Below, piece after piece: positions 47,142 to 56,308 of a stretch of 64,000 nt of DNA. The notes beneath the pieces were generated by a model. That model saw only the letters and a list, made by a program, of their open reading frames with translations, had not been told where the DNA came from and searched no databases. Source of the stretch: an uncultured Planctomycetales bacterium (GTDB lineage Bacteria > Planctomycetota > Planctomycetia > Isosphaerales > Isosphaeraceae). The stretch is taken from assembly GCA_903926465.1 (NCBI GenBank), contig CAIYJE010000035.1:1-64000 (forward strand), in the 5' to 3' direction. How positions within the stretch are numbered: position 1 is the stretch's first letter; each line of letters opens with the position of its first letter. Position numbers and translations under genes: made by a program.

Positions 47142-50100
47142 TTATCCCTTGGTCAGAACGCCGTCCAGGTTCAGAAGCACGTTGGCCACGCTGGTCCAGG
47201 CGGCCATTTCGGCCGGGTCCAGGCCTGCGGGCAGCGGGCCTAGCGGTTCGGTGGCCATAGCGAGCGCAGACGGTTGATCACCGGCATAGCGGGCTCGTTC
47301 GGCCTCAAAGAGTGATTTCAAAACGGCCACCTGTGCGGGCTCGGCCGGCCGGCCCAGGCAGAGGGTCAGGCCGTGGCGGATTCGGTCCTCCACCGAGCTG
47401 CCCCCTTCGGCGACGAGCCGCCGCCCCAGCGCCTGGGCTGCCTCGATATAGACCGGGTCATTGAGCGTGACAAATGCCTGCAACGGGGTATTGGTCCGGA
47501 TTCGGCGCACGGCACAAATTTCCCGGCTGGGGGCATCGAAGGTGGCCATGGAGGGGTAGGGCACGGTGCGCCGCCAGAACGTGTAAAGCCCACGCCTGTG
47601 GCGGTCGTCGCCCGGGCTGGTCGACCAGGTGCGTTCGCCGTTGAAGGCTGCTTGCCAGAGTCCATCGGGCTGGAATGGGAACACGCTCGGGCCGCCAAGT
47701 TTTCGGCTCAGAAGCCCGGAAAGGGCCAAGGCCTGGTCTCGAACCTGCTCGGCCTCCAGCCGGAACCGGGGGCCACGGCTCATGAGCCGGTTCCGGGGGT
47801 CCTTCTCCAGGCGGTCAGGCGTAACTTTGGAGGTCTGGCGGTAAGTGGCCGAGGTCACAATGTCTCGGATCAGCGCCTTGAGGTCCCAGCCAGAGTCGAT
47901 CAGTTGCAAGGCCAGCATGTCGAGCAATTCGGGGTGACTGGGCAGTTCCCCCTGAGTGCCAAAATCCTCTTCGGTTTCAACCAGGCCAATGCCGAAAAGC
48001 TGGGCCCAGATCCGGTTCACGGCCACGCGTGCGGTCAGGGGGTTGGCCGGGTCGGTGAGCCAGTGGGCCACGCCAAGCCGGCTCATGGGGGCGCCTTCCG
48101 GCAATGCCCCAAAGGCGGATGGAACACCCGGCTCAACCTCGGTACCGGGGTCCAGAAAGTTCCCCTTGTTCAGGATTTTCGTCACCCTGCGCTTGTCGGC
48201 CGGCAGTTCCACAATCACAGGCAGGCTGGGTGGTTTTGGCTTGGAACTTTCCAGGCTGGCCATTTCTTTTCGTAGCGGTTCGGTTTCCGGAGCAATTGCA
48301 CGGAAATAGCGAGTGACGGCCTGGTTTTGTTCTGGGGTCCGAGATTCAGGGGCCGCGTTGATCATGGCCAAAACATCGGCTGGGACCTGAATTCGCCCGG
48401 CCGCGTTTGCACTGTCGGTGGTTGAGAGCCGGAACTGGCCCAGGTTGTAGCCTGGGTCCTTGAACGCGAACTCCAGTCGTACAATCAAACGCTCAGGCGC
48501 TTTGTCCGCAATCGTTTGTCCGAAGGCAAACAGCGCTGAGTGCGGCTTGTTCATTGCGGGCCCAACGGCCCAGCCCTTGTTGGGGTCGACCTTACCCTGG
48601 ATGGTCGAAGAGATCGGGAAGCCGGCCTGTTCGAAGCTGGCTACCGCCAGGGTTAGCGGGACGCTTTTGCGGTTGGTTGGGGATAGGCTCAGGCTTGGGC
48701 TGGGGGTTTCCGTGACCGTGCGGGTCCAGAGCGGCTTGTGGTCGGAGTCGAGCACTTCGACCACAAATCCGGTCAGGCGTGCGCCCGAGCCGCCGTCGGT
48801 GCGGTTCCAAACGGTGATTCGTTCGACCGGCAGAGATTCCGTAAGGGTTACTTCCCACCAAGGGTCGGTCTCGGTCTTGGTGTGGGTGGTAGAGTTGGCC
48901 GCAAAGTATTCACCGCTGGTGTTGCCATCAATCGCCCGTTCGGGAGCCCCTTCGTAGTCGGTGCTGGACTGGGTTGCCTTTGCCTGACGGGCGATGTTCT
49001 GGCCGCCGCTGAAAATCTCGACCTCGGCAAGTGAGAGAATTTTCCCCTGGCCGGGCATGGAGATTCGGATGCTTCGGCCGACCGGCATCGGGCTGGCCGA
49101 CTCTGCGGGTTCGGTTTCAACCGTCACGCGAGAGAGGACAAAGTTTCCATCGGCTGCGCGGCCAGCGCCGCCGCTTGGCAGGGCCGGATCTGGCAGAGAG
49201 TCCAGCCGCAGGGCCGAGACGTTGTGGACGGGGCCAAGGTCAAGCGTGTAGGCCTCTGGCGAGGGGTTCGGTCCGCTGGCCTTGATCGTACCATCGGGCT
49301 GCGCTTGCAGAGTGGTTCCCGCGTCAGCTTTTGTGGCAACTGCTGTGGGAGTTTGCCAGCTTGTGGGGGTGCGGAGCCAGGATTCCCAGTTTGCCTGGGC
49401 GGCGCTCAGCGCGGGGTCTGGCGCGTCAATCTGTGCCTTGATGGCGGCAATGCGTGCGTTGATCCGTTCGATTTCGCCAAGCTGAGCGCTGGTGGGCGCG
49501 GGGAGGGTGGGCGACTCATCGGGTTGATCGTTATCGGTAGATTGGTTGAAGAACGCGTAGAGCTGGTAATACTCGGATTGGGTCACCGGATCATACTTGT
49601 GGGTATGGCACTTGGCGCAGCCAATGGTCATTCCCATGAAGACCTGGCCCGTGGTATCGACCCGGTCTTTGATGGCGGCCGAGCGCCACTCTTCGTCGTC
49701 GGTGCCGCCCTCGGTGTTCGTCATCGTGTTCCGATGGAAGGCCGTGGCAATACGCTGGTCGAGGGTGGCATTGGGGATCAGGTCGCCGGCAATCTGATCG
49801 GTGGCAAACTGGTTGTAGGGCTCATTGGCATTGAAGGCATCGATTACCCAGTTGCGATAGCGCCACATGTTCGGCCGCAGTGGGTCAGAGCCGTAGCCCG
49901 CGCTATCGGCGTATCGGGCCAGGTCGAGCCAGGGGCGGGCCCAGCGCTCACCAAAGGCGGGGTCGGCCAGCAGCCGATCGACGGCCTTCTCATACGCGAT
50001 TGGCGAGTGATCTCCCTGGAACTGGTCGATCTCTTCAGGGGTCGGCGGCAGGCCGCGCAGGTCAAGGCTGAGCCGGCGGAGCAGGGCGAACCGGTCGGCT

Positions 50101-50621
50101 TGCGGACTGGGCTGGAGCCCAGCGTCTGTCAGCCCCTTGTGAATCCAGCGGTCGATCGGTTGCACGCCTGAGAATTCAGGAGCCGCCTCTGGTGGGAGTG
50201 GGCGGGCGATCGGCGGCACAAATGACCAGTGCTCGGTGTACTCGGCCCCCTGGTCAATCCAGCGCTTCAGGGTTTCGACCTCGGCCGGCTTGAGCAGCTC
50301 GCCCGCCTTCTTGGGGGGCATCCGGATATTGTCGTCGGTCTCGGTGATCCTGAAGAGCAACTCGCTGGCGTCGAGGTCGCCCGGCTTGATGGCGGCCGAC
50401 CCGCTGCGCAAGGTTTCGATGGCCCCTTCACGCGTATCGAGCCGCAGGCCGGCCTCGCGGTGTTCGGAGTCATTCCCGTGGCAGGCAAAGCAAGTTTTCG
50501 CCAGGATCGGTCGCACCTCCCGCTGGAAGTCAACAGGTGGCCTGGGTCGCTCACCGGCTTCCGTGGGGGCTGAACTGGCTGAAAGGCCGAGTATGAGACT
50601 GGCGAGAAGCGGGAGTCGCAT
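47142..50621 (-). CDS. PSD1-type protein with PSCyt1, DUF1549, inserted F5/8-type C (discoidin) domain and DUF1553
   Basis: A 1159-aa exported protein. ATG 50621 follows GGGGAG and yields a signal peptide (LPLLASLILGLSASSAPTEA). PSCyt1 carries CFACHGND (~residues 42-49). DUF1549 begins LLRRLSLDLRGLPPTPEEID and has CAKCHTHKYDP, a second heme-type motif. A discoidin domain is inserted (~residues 555-640): NIARQAKATQSSTDYEGAPERAIDG, then DPWWEVTLTESLPVERITVWNR. Such domains bind carbohydrates. DUF1553 closes the protein (AHWLTDPANPLTARVAVNRIW onward). The inserted domain distinguishes it from the paralogue at 41036. Confidence 0.9.
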   Translation of the reverse strand: MRLPLLASLILGLSASSAPTEAGERPRPPVDFQREVRPILAKTCFACHGNDSEHREAGLRLDTREGAIETLRSGSAAIKPGDLDASELLFRITETDDNIRMPPKKAGELLKPAEVETLKRWIDQGAEYTEHWSFVPPIARPLPPEAAPEFSGVQPIDRWIHKGLTDAGLQPSPQADRFALLRRLSLDLRGLPPTPEEIDQFQGDHSPIAYEKAVDRLLADPAFGERWARPWLDLARYADSAGYGSDPLRPNMWRYRNWVIDAFNANEPYNQFATDQIAGDLIPNATLDQRIATAFHRNTMTNTEGGTDDEEWRSAAIKDRVDTTGQVFMGMTIGCAKCHTHKYDPVTQSEYYQLYAFFNQSTDNDQPDESPTLPAPTSAQLGEIERINARIAAIKAQIDAPDPALSAAQANWESWLRTPTSWQTPTAVATKADAGTTLQAQPDGTIKASGPNPSPEAYTLDLGPVHNVSALRLDSLPDPALPSGGAGRAADGNFVLSRVTVETEPAESASPMPVGRSIRISMPGQGKILSLAEVEIFSGGQNIARQAKATQSSTDYEGAPERAIDGNTSGEYFAANSTTHTKTETDPWWEVTLTESLPVERITVWNRTDGGSGARLTGFVVEVLDSDHKPLWTRTVTETPSPSLSLSPTNRKSVPLTLAVASFEQAGFPISSTIQGKVDPNKGWAVGPAMNKPHSALFAFGQTIADKAPERLIVRLEFAFKDPGYNLGQFRLSTTDSANAAGRIQVPADVLAMINAAPESRTPEQNQAVTRYFRAIAPETEPLRKEMASLESSKPKPPSLPVIVELPADKRRVTKILNKGNFLDPGTEVEPGVPSAFGALPEGAPMSRLGVAHWLTDPANPLTARVAVNRIWAQLFGIGLVETEEDFGTQGELPSHPELLDMLALQLIDSGWDLKALIRDIVTSATYRQTSKVTPDRLEKDPRNRLMSRGPRFRLEAEQVRDQALALSGLLSRKLGGPSVFPFQPDGLWQAAFNGERTWSTSPGDDRHRRGLYTFWRRTVPYPSMATFDAPSREICAVRRIRTNTPLQAFVTLNDPVYIEAAQALGRRLVAEGGSSVEDRIRHGLTLCLGRPAEPAQVAVLKSLFEAERARYAGDQPSALAMATEPLGPLPAGLDPAEMAAWTSVANVLLNLDGVLTKG

Positions 50622-51000
50622 GAGGGAGGCTCCCCAGCGGGCGTGGCGATTCAAAAAGGGCGAGGAAGGCAGGAGGCTTGATGGCTGGCCAGGTGTGCAG
50701 GGTTGCCAGCCTTCAAGACGCCAGTGACCTGTTGTTGAATCTTAATCGAACCGGCCACCCGGGGCGAGTGCCAAAACGATTCTGGTCCACTTGCCTGGAA
50801 AGGGAGCGGCCCTCACCCGAAAAGTGGAGCCGCTTCCAAGGTGCCGGCGTTGCTCTGGATCCTCAATCGCAATACCCAAACAAACCCCAACAGACAGCCG
50901 GGGGCGGCTGTCCTCCATGTGCAACCCAATCGTGAATGGCTACAAAACCTGGAACCAAAACCTTCCAAACCCAGGCCGGTTGGTGGTTTGGAAACCGGGT
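50622..51000. other. Intergenic region with a palindromic repeat
   Basis: About 380 bases between the PSD1 gene (-) and the cytochrome/PHM-like gene (-). It contains the first copy of the second repeat family (50881-50934). A purine-rich segment near 50950 and the stop of the downstream gene follow. No supported gene. Confidence 0.4.
50881..50934 (-). repeat. Second dispersed palindromic repeat, copy 1 (second copy at 61679)
   Basis: On the minus strand these 54 bases match 61679-61732 (plus) at 44 positions. The centre is an inverted repeat, ACAGCC with GGCTGT around six C, identical in both copies over 18 bases; the shared left arm includes TTGGGTTGCAC. It lies between genes. Confidence 0.75.
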
Positions 51001-52323
51001 CTAATCTCCCATCACGTCTTTGAGCCGGAGTCTTGGCGGCGGTTGGTTCCCCAGGTGCTCATCGTCGCGGGTCACCTGCAAGAAGCCCAGGCACATCTCG
51101 TCAGTTGTTTGTTCGCCCCAGCGCACGATTCGGGGCGGATGGCTGGGATTACTGGAATTGTCATCCGAATTATCGAAATGCGCCAACATCTGAATCACGG
51201 TTCCGGCCGGCAGGGCCACGGGTTCCAGGAAGTCATACACCCCTTGCCAGTTGAAGTTCCAGCGGTCGATCCGGATCAACGAGATTGGCTCCTGTTCGCC
51301 GGGCCGGGTGGCGGTGAGCAGGAAATCTTTCCCCAGCCAGTGCATATGGGGTAGAAGGGCGATCAGGTGGGCGTCATAAGGCACCTTGAACGTTCCGGCC
51401 ACCTCATGGTTGGATTCACCGGCCGGAATTACCAGGTCGGGACGGAGCCGTAAGGGGCCCGTGCTTGGTGGGCGTACAAGGAACGGCCGCACCAGCTTGT
51501 CAACCGGTTCGGTGGCAAAGTAGAGCGCGACTGAGGTTTGATCGGTCTCGGCCTTGCCTGAAGGGTGGTAATGGATCTGGATCAAGACATCGGCTCCGGC
51601 CGGCAGGTAGCGGCCGACGCCAGGCTGGTAGGCGTGCGCGGCTTTACCAGGCGCCCAGCCTTCAAGTCCACCCGAGGGGAGCAGGCCAAACCCGTTGTTC
51701 ACCTTGTAGCCGGGCTTCGGATCGGCCGCATCGAGTTTTTGTGCCCGTCCGGCCGTATCGAATGCCGACAGGATGTGGTGCACCGCCCGGGTGTTTCCTG
51801 GCCTGAAATCCACCGCCCGAATCCACTTGCCTTCGGTAAGGCCAGAGGGAATCACGAAGACGCGGAACTCATCACGCCCGGAGGCATCCACTTCGTAGGC
51901 TTCAGAGGGGGTCAGCACCAGGTCGGGCGTGCCCAGGGGCCAGTCGGCGGCGAACTCGCGGGGGGCCGGCGCATCGGCGGGGTTTCCCTCGGGTGCCCCG
52001 GCCGCGGCCCAGTTACCCAGAAGCTGGATCTCCGCGTCTGAAAGTTTGCGAGCGTCACGGAAGGGGCCGCCTTCGCTGGTGGAGGCCGGCCAGGGGGGCA
52101 TCGTTTTATGGTCCGTAACCGTGGCCAGGTCGGCGGCCCGTTTACGCGCCTGGTCGTATGTCAGAAGCTCAAAGGGGCCAACGGCACCAGAGCGGTGGCA
52201 TTCCTGGCAGTTGCGCTGAAGCACTGGGAGCACGTCGCGGTGATAAGTTGGGGCATCACCCGTAGTGGCGGCCAAGAGCGGACTTGCACTTCCAAAGGCC
52301 AGGATTAACGCCAACGCACGCAT
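51001..52323 (-). CDS. Secreted cytochrome-c-like and copper-monooxygenase (PHM)-like protein
   Basis: A 440-aa exported protein (ATG 52323; signal RALALILAFGSASPLLAA). Residues ~25-110 form a cytochrome-c-like segment with a NCQECH motif (~residues 40-44) and a DHKTMPPWPA strand. The rest resembles the two-domain PHM/ascorbate-dependent monooxygenase fold, with His clusters where copper binds: AVHHILSAFD, IQIHYHPSG, LLPHMHWLGKDF, and QMLAHFDNSDDN. The Met-x-His and His-His patterns fit. Copper-dependent oxidation outside the cytoplasm is inferred; no substrate is known. It sits 86 bases beyond the stop of the pilin-type operon on the same strand. Confidence 0.75.
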   Translation of the reverse strand: MRALALILAFGSASPLLAATTGDAPTYHRDVLPVLQRNCQECHRSGAVGPFELLTYDQARKRAADLATVTDHKTMPPWPASTSEGGPFRDARKLSDAEIQLLGNWAAAGAPEGNPADAPAPREFAADWPLGTPDLVLTPSEAYEVDASGRDEFRVFVIPSGLTEGKWIRAVDFRPGNTRAVHHILSAFDTAGRAQKLDAADPKPGYKVNNGFGLLPSGGLEGWAPGKAAHAYQPGVGRYLPAGADVLIQIHYHPSGKAETDQTSVALYFATEPVDKLVRPFLVRPPSTGPLRLRPDLVIPAGESNHEVAGTFKVPYDAHLIALLPHMHWLGKDFLLTATRPGEQEPISLIRIDRWNFNWQGVYDFLEPVALPAGTVIQMLAHFDNSDDNSSNPSHPPRIVRWGEQTTDEMCLGFLQVTRDDEHLGNQPPPRLRLKDVMGD

Positions 52324-52409
52324 GGGCGGTTCTCTTCTGCTGAACAAGGGACCGGGCTCATATCGGCCCGCGAAGATTGTAACCGATCGGGCTCGGGTGA
52401 GCTTTCAGG

Positions 52410-53264
52410 TTACTGGGGGTCGAGGATCAGCTCACCGTCTTTGCGGTTCAGATAGCGTTGCAGAATGTTGGGGGACATCGTACTGCGGAGGAAGGTCACG
52501 TGTCCGTCGGCGAATCCGAAGTTGGCCCCGCCTGCGTGGCGGCTGGAGTACCCGCCCACGGGGTCTGTCGCGGTTGGCGTGATGGCAGGCAGGGCCGCCA
52601 TGCTGGCGATCATGGTGCCGCCGTTTCTCAGCGTGGCCCGGGTGCCAGAGGCCCAGCCCAGGTCGCCCGCGCCAATGATCTTCTCTCCAAACGCCACGGT
52701 GTTGGAGGCACCGTCTTCAATGTCTTCGGTTCGGATCGCGCTGTTGAGGAACAGAATTCCGGAGTTCGTGACATCAATGGGGGCCTCGGTGTGGTGGTAG
52801 TTTCCCGCGTAGTTGGTCTGGGCAATGCCATCGATCAGGCCCGGCCCGATGTCCTCTGGACAGAGCAGGGTTTTCATGGAGACCATGCGGACCGTGGTGT
52901 TTGCGTCATCATAAACGCCCAGGTTGAAGTTGATGTGGTTATGTGTCATCTTCTGTTCCAGGAACGGCAGCAACTGGGCGAGCCAGCTATAGTGGTACCC
53001 TTGGGGTGCATTGACAATGGGGCCGGTGGGGTTCACCACGCCGGGCGGGAACACTTCCCAGGCCGATTCGTAGTTTTGCATGCCCAGGCCAATTTGCATC
53101 ATGTCGTTCAGGCACTGGGTCCGTCTGGCGGCCGAGCGGGCCGATTGCACGGCCGGCAATAGCAGGGCGATCAGAACGCCGATGATGGCGATCACCACCA
53201 GTAACTCGATGAGTGTGAAACCGCTGGGTCTCGTTTGCTGGATTTTGGAATTGCACGCCATCAT
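52410..53264 (-). CDS. DUF1559 protein with type IV prepilin-like N-terminus
   Basis: A 284-aa protein. The N-terminus is a classical prepilin motif ([30 protein letters not shown]), cleaved after Gly with Glu at +5. The DUF1559 body follows ([32 protein letters not shown]) and ends with the H-x9-DG motif ([12 protein letters not shown]). DUF1559 is hugely expanded in planctomycetes, and members are thought to be exported or assembled by type IV pilus/type II secretion machinery. Here the gene overlaps the preceding pseudopilin gene by ATGA and ends a seven-gene operon with GspF-like proteins, so it is probably the main pilin-like subunit of that apparatus. Confidence 0.85.
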   Translation of the reverse strand: MMACNSKIQQTRPSGFTLIELLVVIAIIGVLIALLLPAVQSARSAARRTQCLNDMMQIGLGMQNYESAWEVFPPGVVNPTGPIVNAPQGYHYSWLAQLLPFLEQKMTHNHINFNLGVYDDANTTVRMVSMKTLLCPEDIGPGLIDGIAQTNYAGNYHHTEAPIDVTNSGILFLNSAIRTEDIEDGASNTVAFGEKIIGAGDLGWASGTRATLRNGGTMIASMAALPAITPTATDPVGGYSSRHAGGANFGFADGHVTFLRSTMSPNILQRYLNRKDGELILDPQ

Positions 53265-53698
53265 GGAGAATCCTCGCTCTCGGCGGGAGTAGGAAGTGTG
53301 ACGGTGAAAGTGGATGAAGCCCGGGTTCTGCTGGTGCCCTGCGCGGGGTAGTTGGCCTGCACTTGCACGGTGCGCCGGCGGGGTGAGTCTGGGACGGGAT
53401 TGACTGAGATCTCGATCTGGCCAGCGTCTGAGGTGGTTAACTCGGTCTGTGGAGTCCAGGCACCACCGGTGTAAGCCGGGTTTCGCTCAAGCTGTGCTCG
53501 AGCGTACTCCACGCCTGCCTGTACCAGCCAGGCGGCCTGGAGCCGACGTTCTTCGTTCTGGACCTGCTTGGACTCTTTCAGGGTCAGGGCCAGCACAGCG
53601 GCCAAGATCAGGCCGATCAGCCCCATGCAAGTGATGCCAAGAATGGCAGCAAAGCCAGTCCGGCGGCTTTTGGAAGCGCGGGCGTGGGTAACGATCAT
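53261..53698 (-). CDS. GspK/PilX-like minor pseudopilin
   Basis: A 145-aa protein. The N-terminal leader is basic (ASKSRRTG) and followed by [26 protein letters not shown], a prepilin-type helix. The residue at +5 is Leu instead of Glu, which is the known exception for GspK/PilX tip pseudopilins. The C-terminal part is short and beta-rich ([11 protein letters not shown]-type strands near 115-135). It starts at an ATGA overlap with the stop of the upstream gene (53695-53698), and its own stop overlaps the DUF1559 start. Identification is by N-terminus and operon position. Confidence 0.65.
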   Translation of the reverse strand: MIVTHARASKSRRTGFAAILGITCMGLIGLILAAVLALTLKESKQVQNEERRLQAAWLVQAGVEYARAQLERNPAYTGGAWTPQTELTTSDAGQIEISVNPVPDSPRRRTVQVQANYPAQGTSRTRASSTFTVTLPTPAESEDSP

Positions 53699-54252
53699 GG
53701 CTTGGCTCCTGCTTCCAGCCGATTGTCCAGGCCCAGGATGGCCTCAATCTTCATGGCGCGGTGTGCGGAGTTGCGCTTGGGGCTTAACCGGCGATCGAGT
53801 TTGAGGCTCACAAGTATGCCACCGGGCGTTTGTTCAATCGTCCAGCTCCCAGAGCTGCGTTCCAGCGGGTATTCCTCGGTCTGGCGGGTGGTTTCCCCTT
53901 CCCGTGCCAGGCGTTTGACCCGGTCTCGCTCCACGGTGTACTCCACGCGCAGGTTGCCCGGAAGCTGGAACTCCAGCATGTTGGATTCTTCGCCCGCGGC
54001 TGTGTTCTGGCCAGTACCGGTGAGCTTGGCTGTCAGGGCTGCGTGGGCATCGGCCCTGACGGCGCGGGCGAGTCTACCGGTAACCACCAGCCGGTCCAGG
54101 TGATCTGCGCCTCCAGAGCCAAGCTTCAGAAGCTGGTCCAGAAACGCCACGAACAGCGCCAGTGCCACGGTGAACAGAAACATCGCCAGCAGCGTTTCGC
54201 TCAGGCCGAAGCCGGCGCGGGTCGTTCGGCGGGTTTGGATTGTTGAGATCAT
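53695..54252 (-). CDS. GspJ-like minor pseudopilin
   Basis: A 185-aa protein from ATG 54252 (ATGA overlap with the upstream stop at 54249; a longer frame is rejected). Prepilin motif: TRAGFGLSETLLAMFLFTVALALF, with Glu at +5 after the Gly cleavage point. A globular part of ~150 residues follows with RLARAVRADAHAAL and EYTVERDRVKRLAREG segments, as in GspJ/PilW-type minor pseudopilins. It should sit at or near the pilus tip with the GspI- and GspK-like neighbours. Confidence 0.7.
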   Translation of the reverse strand: MISTIQTRRTTRAGFGLSETLLAMFLFTVALALFVAFLDQLLKLGSGGADHLDRLVVTGRLARAVRADAHAALTAKLTGTGQNTAAGEESNMLEFQLPGNLRVEYTVERDRVKRLAREGETTRQTEEYPLERSSGSWTIEQTPGGILVSLKLDRRLSPKRNSAHRAMKIEAILGLDNRLEAGAKP

Positions 54253-54674
54253 GGCCCGGGTCTCCCATGCGGGCCCAGCCAGGTGAATAACGTGACGGGC
54301 CGGTGCGCGGGCTTTGCTGGGGGCCAACGCACCTCGACCTCAACCTGTCTCAATCCCTCGGTATCCGGACTGGCTCCTTCCGAGATTCGAGCCCAGACCG
54401 AGACCCCAGGGATTACGCTGGAAAGTTCGGGGGGTGAAGTCAACTCCCGCTCACCGGGGGTTAACTGATCCCAGGGCTGGGCAGACAGTCGTTCGAGCTG
54501 GTTGGCGGCAGCCTGGAGTGCGGACTGGCGAATATCACTGGCTCGCCGTGCGCGGGCGACGGTGCCGATCATGTTTGTGATCAAGAGCCCCGCCGCACCC
54601 AGGATGAACAGGCCACACGCGGCATCCATCAGCAGCAGTCCTGCGCGTTTTGAACCCCCGCGGTTCCTGATCAT
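54249..54674 (-). CDS. GspI-like minor pseudopilin with Asp at +5
   Basis: A 141-aa protein. Leader MIRNRGGSKRAG, then LLLMDAACGLFILGAAGLLITNM. The +5 residue is Asp, not Glu; this conservative replacement is unusual for a pseudopilin. A small globular region (LEVRWPPAKPAHRPVTLF-type end) follows. It begins at an ATGA overlap with the GspF-like gene (54671-54674) and ends at one with the GspJ-like gene. Confidence 0.65.
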   Translation of the reverse strand: MIRNRGGSKRAGLLLMDAACGLFILGAAGLLITNMIGTVARARRASDIRQSALQAAANQLERLSAQPWDQLTPGERELTSPPELSSVIPGVSVWARISEGASPDTEGLRQVEVEVRWPPAKPAHRPVTLFTWLGPHGRPGP

Positions 54675-56260
54675 GACAGATCCTCCGCAAAACGTTGCAT
54701 GATCGCCAGGATGGGCAGAAAGTAGGTCAGGGCAATCAACAGCACGAAGCCGCCAATGGCCAGCAACACAACCGGCTGGAGTAACAACCCCAGTAGCCGG
54801 ATTCGCTGCTTGTAGCGATTTTCCAGCGAGGTGGCCATCTCCTGAACGGCCCAGGGTAGGTTGCCCGCCCGCTCAGCCGCGCTCAGAACGGCCCGTTCTG
54901 GACCACCAATCAGGCCCCGTTTCTGCAAGGCCTGGGGCCATGGCCGACCGCTTGTCACATCGTTCCGTACTCTGGACAGCTTTTTCCTGAGCCAGGCCGA
55001 GGAGGTTGCCCGGCCCAGATCCTGTAAGACCTCGGGAAGCGGCCGATTTTGATCGATGCCAATCGCGAGTGCGCGAAGCATGGTTGCCGACTGTCGCTTC
55101 TTGCCGAGCCAGCCTGCCGGCGTGAGGATTCTGGCCCTCAGGAGTTTTAATGCAATGATGGGGGTGCTGAGGATGATGCCAAGCGTGACCAAGGCCAGAA
55201 AGGTACTGAGCCAGAAGCTAAGCGGAAGGAACCGGCCGGAGCCCATGGCCCACGTCAGCGGCCCCATGGCCGGGTCATCACCAGGCAGACCAAAGTCGCG
55301 GGCGATCATTTGAATCTTCGGAGTGATGAAAAAGAGGACGAAGTTGGCCCCGTGTGCAATGGCAACCATCAGGCCCAAGGGGTAAGCCAGAACGTTCCAG
55401 AGAGAAACAGGATTCTCGTTGCGTGCGCGGCTGGCATTCACGGCCGCGCCCAGGGTCTGATCCAGCAGTGACCAGGAACTACCCACCCCGGCGTATAACC
55501 GAGTCTCGCTGGTTGCCACGCTGGGGTTGCTTTTCAACGCCTCTGCCAGCGGAACCCCTTCGTTCAGCCGGTTGGCAAGCTGATTCACGTGCTTGCGGAA
55601 CCCGGGGCTGCAAAGACTTCCAAACGCCTCTGCTGCCGGCCCCAGCGGGGTCTGAGACCGCGCGGCCAGTTCAAGCGCCTCGACCAGCGCTTCTCGCTCG
55701 TAGGTTCGCTGTCTGAACAAGACCAGGAACCCGCCCACAATCACAAGTGGCAAGGTCAGTACGAGTAAGAACCCGGGCCCGGCCGTTCCAAACACCAGGC
55801 CAACCCGGATCAACACAGCCGCCGCAACCACCAGCAACATCAAGTGTCTGAGCCCGAACCGCCAGACCCTGGCAACCACGGCGGTGGCGGCAATGAATGA
55901 GACCCCCAACGCCGCAAGCGGGTCCATCAGTTGGGAGAGGCCCAAACTTCCTACAACCAGCAAGAAAATGCTGAGCAAAGCCAGCGGTAGGCTGTGTCCG
56001 AGTTTTGTAAACCCATAAGCCAGCACTGGCAAGGCGACCAGACCGATCAGGGCGATCATGGCCCAGAACGACCCGAATCGGATCCCGATCGCTTCCAGTC
56101 CCGCCAGTGTCAGGGTGGCGGCAATCGGAATCCGCCAGCGCCACAGGATCTCGGAGCTGGAGTTGCCTGGAGGCGCATCTGGCAACGCAGGCTCGGATGC
56201 CGGCATAGTTGCGGCCTCCGGCTGCTCGTTCGTGTGCGTGGGGTCAAAAAGAGACGCCAT
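54671..56260 (-). CDS. GspF/PilC-like platform protein with extra N-terminal membrane domain
   Basis: A 529-aa membrane protein. Residues ~38-185 add about six spans not found in GspF. Then follow two T2SF domains: the first from EREALVEALELAARSQTPLG (~195), the second from QSATMLRALAIGIDQNRPLPEVL (~400) to PILAIMQRFAEDLS at the end. GspF/PilC sits in the inner membrane and links the ATPase to pilin polymerisation. It is the third of three such genes in this operon. A 48-base gap separates it from the one upstream. Confidence 0.75.
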   Translation of the reverse strand: MASLFDPTHTNEQPEAATMPASEPALPDAPPGNSSSEILWRWRIPIAATLTLAGLEAIGIRFGSFWAMIALIGLVALPVLAYGFTKLGHSLPLALLSIFLLVVGSLGLSQLMDPLAALGVSFIAATAVVARVWRFGLRHLMLLVVAAAVLIRVGLVFGTAGPGFLLVLTLPLVIVGGFLVLFRQRTYEREALVEALELAARSQTPLGPAAEAFGSLCSPGFRKHVNQLANRLNEGVPLAEALKSNPSVATSETRLYAGVGSSWSLLDQTLGAAVNASRARNENPVSLWNVLAYPLGLMVAIAHGANFVLFFITPKIQMIARDFGLPGDDPAMGPLTWAMGSGRFLPLSFWLSTFLALVTLGIILSTPIIALKLLRARILTPAGWLGKKRQSATMLRALAIGIDQNRPLPEVLQDLGRATSSAWLRKKLSRVRNDVTSGRPWPQALQKRGLIGGPERAVLSAAERAGNLPWAVQEMATSLENRYKQRIRLLGLLLQPVVLLAIGGFVLLIALTYFLPILAIMQRFAEDLS

Positions 56261-56308
56261 GGCAAGAAAGACTCTTGAAGAAATCGACGGAATCTATAAT
56301 TAATGAAA

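Noticed and set aside
47373-48275. 300-codon plus-strand frame
   Set aside because: Antisense of the PSD1 gene, where all family motifs are on the minus strand.
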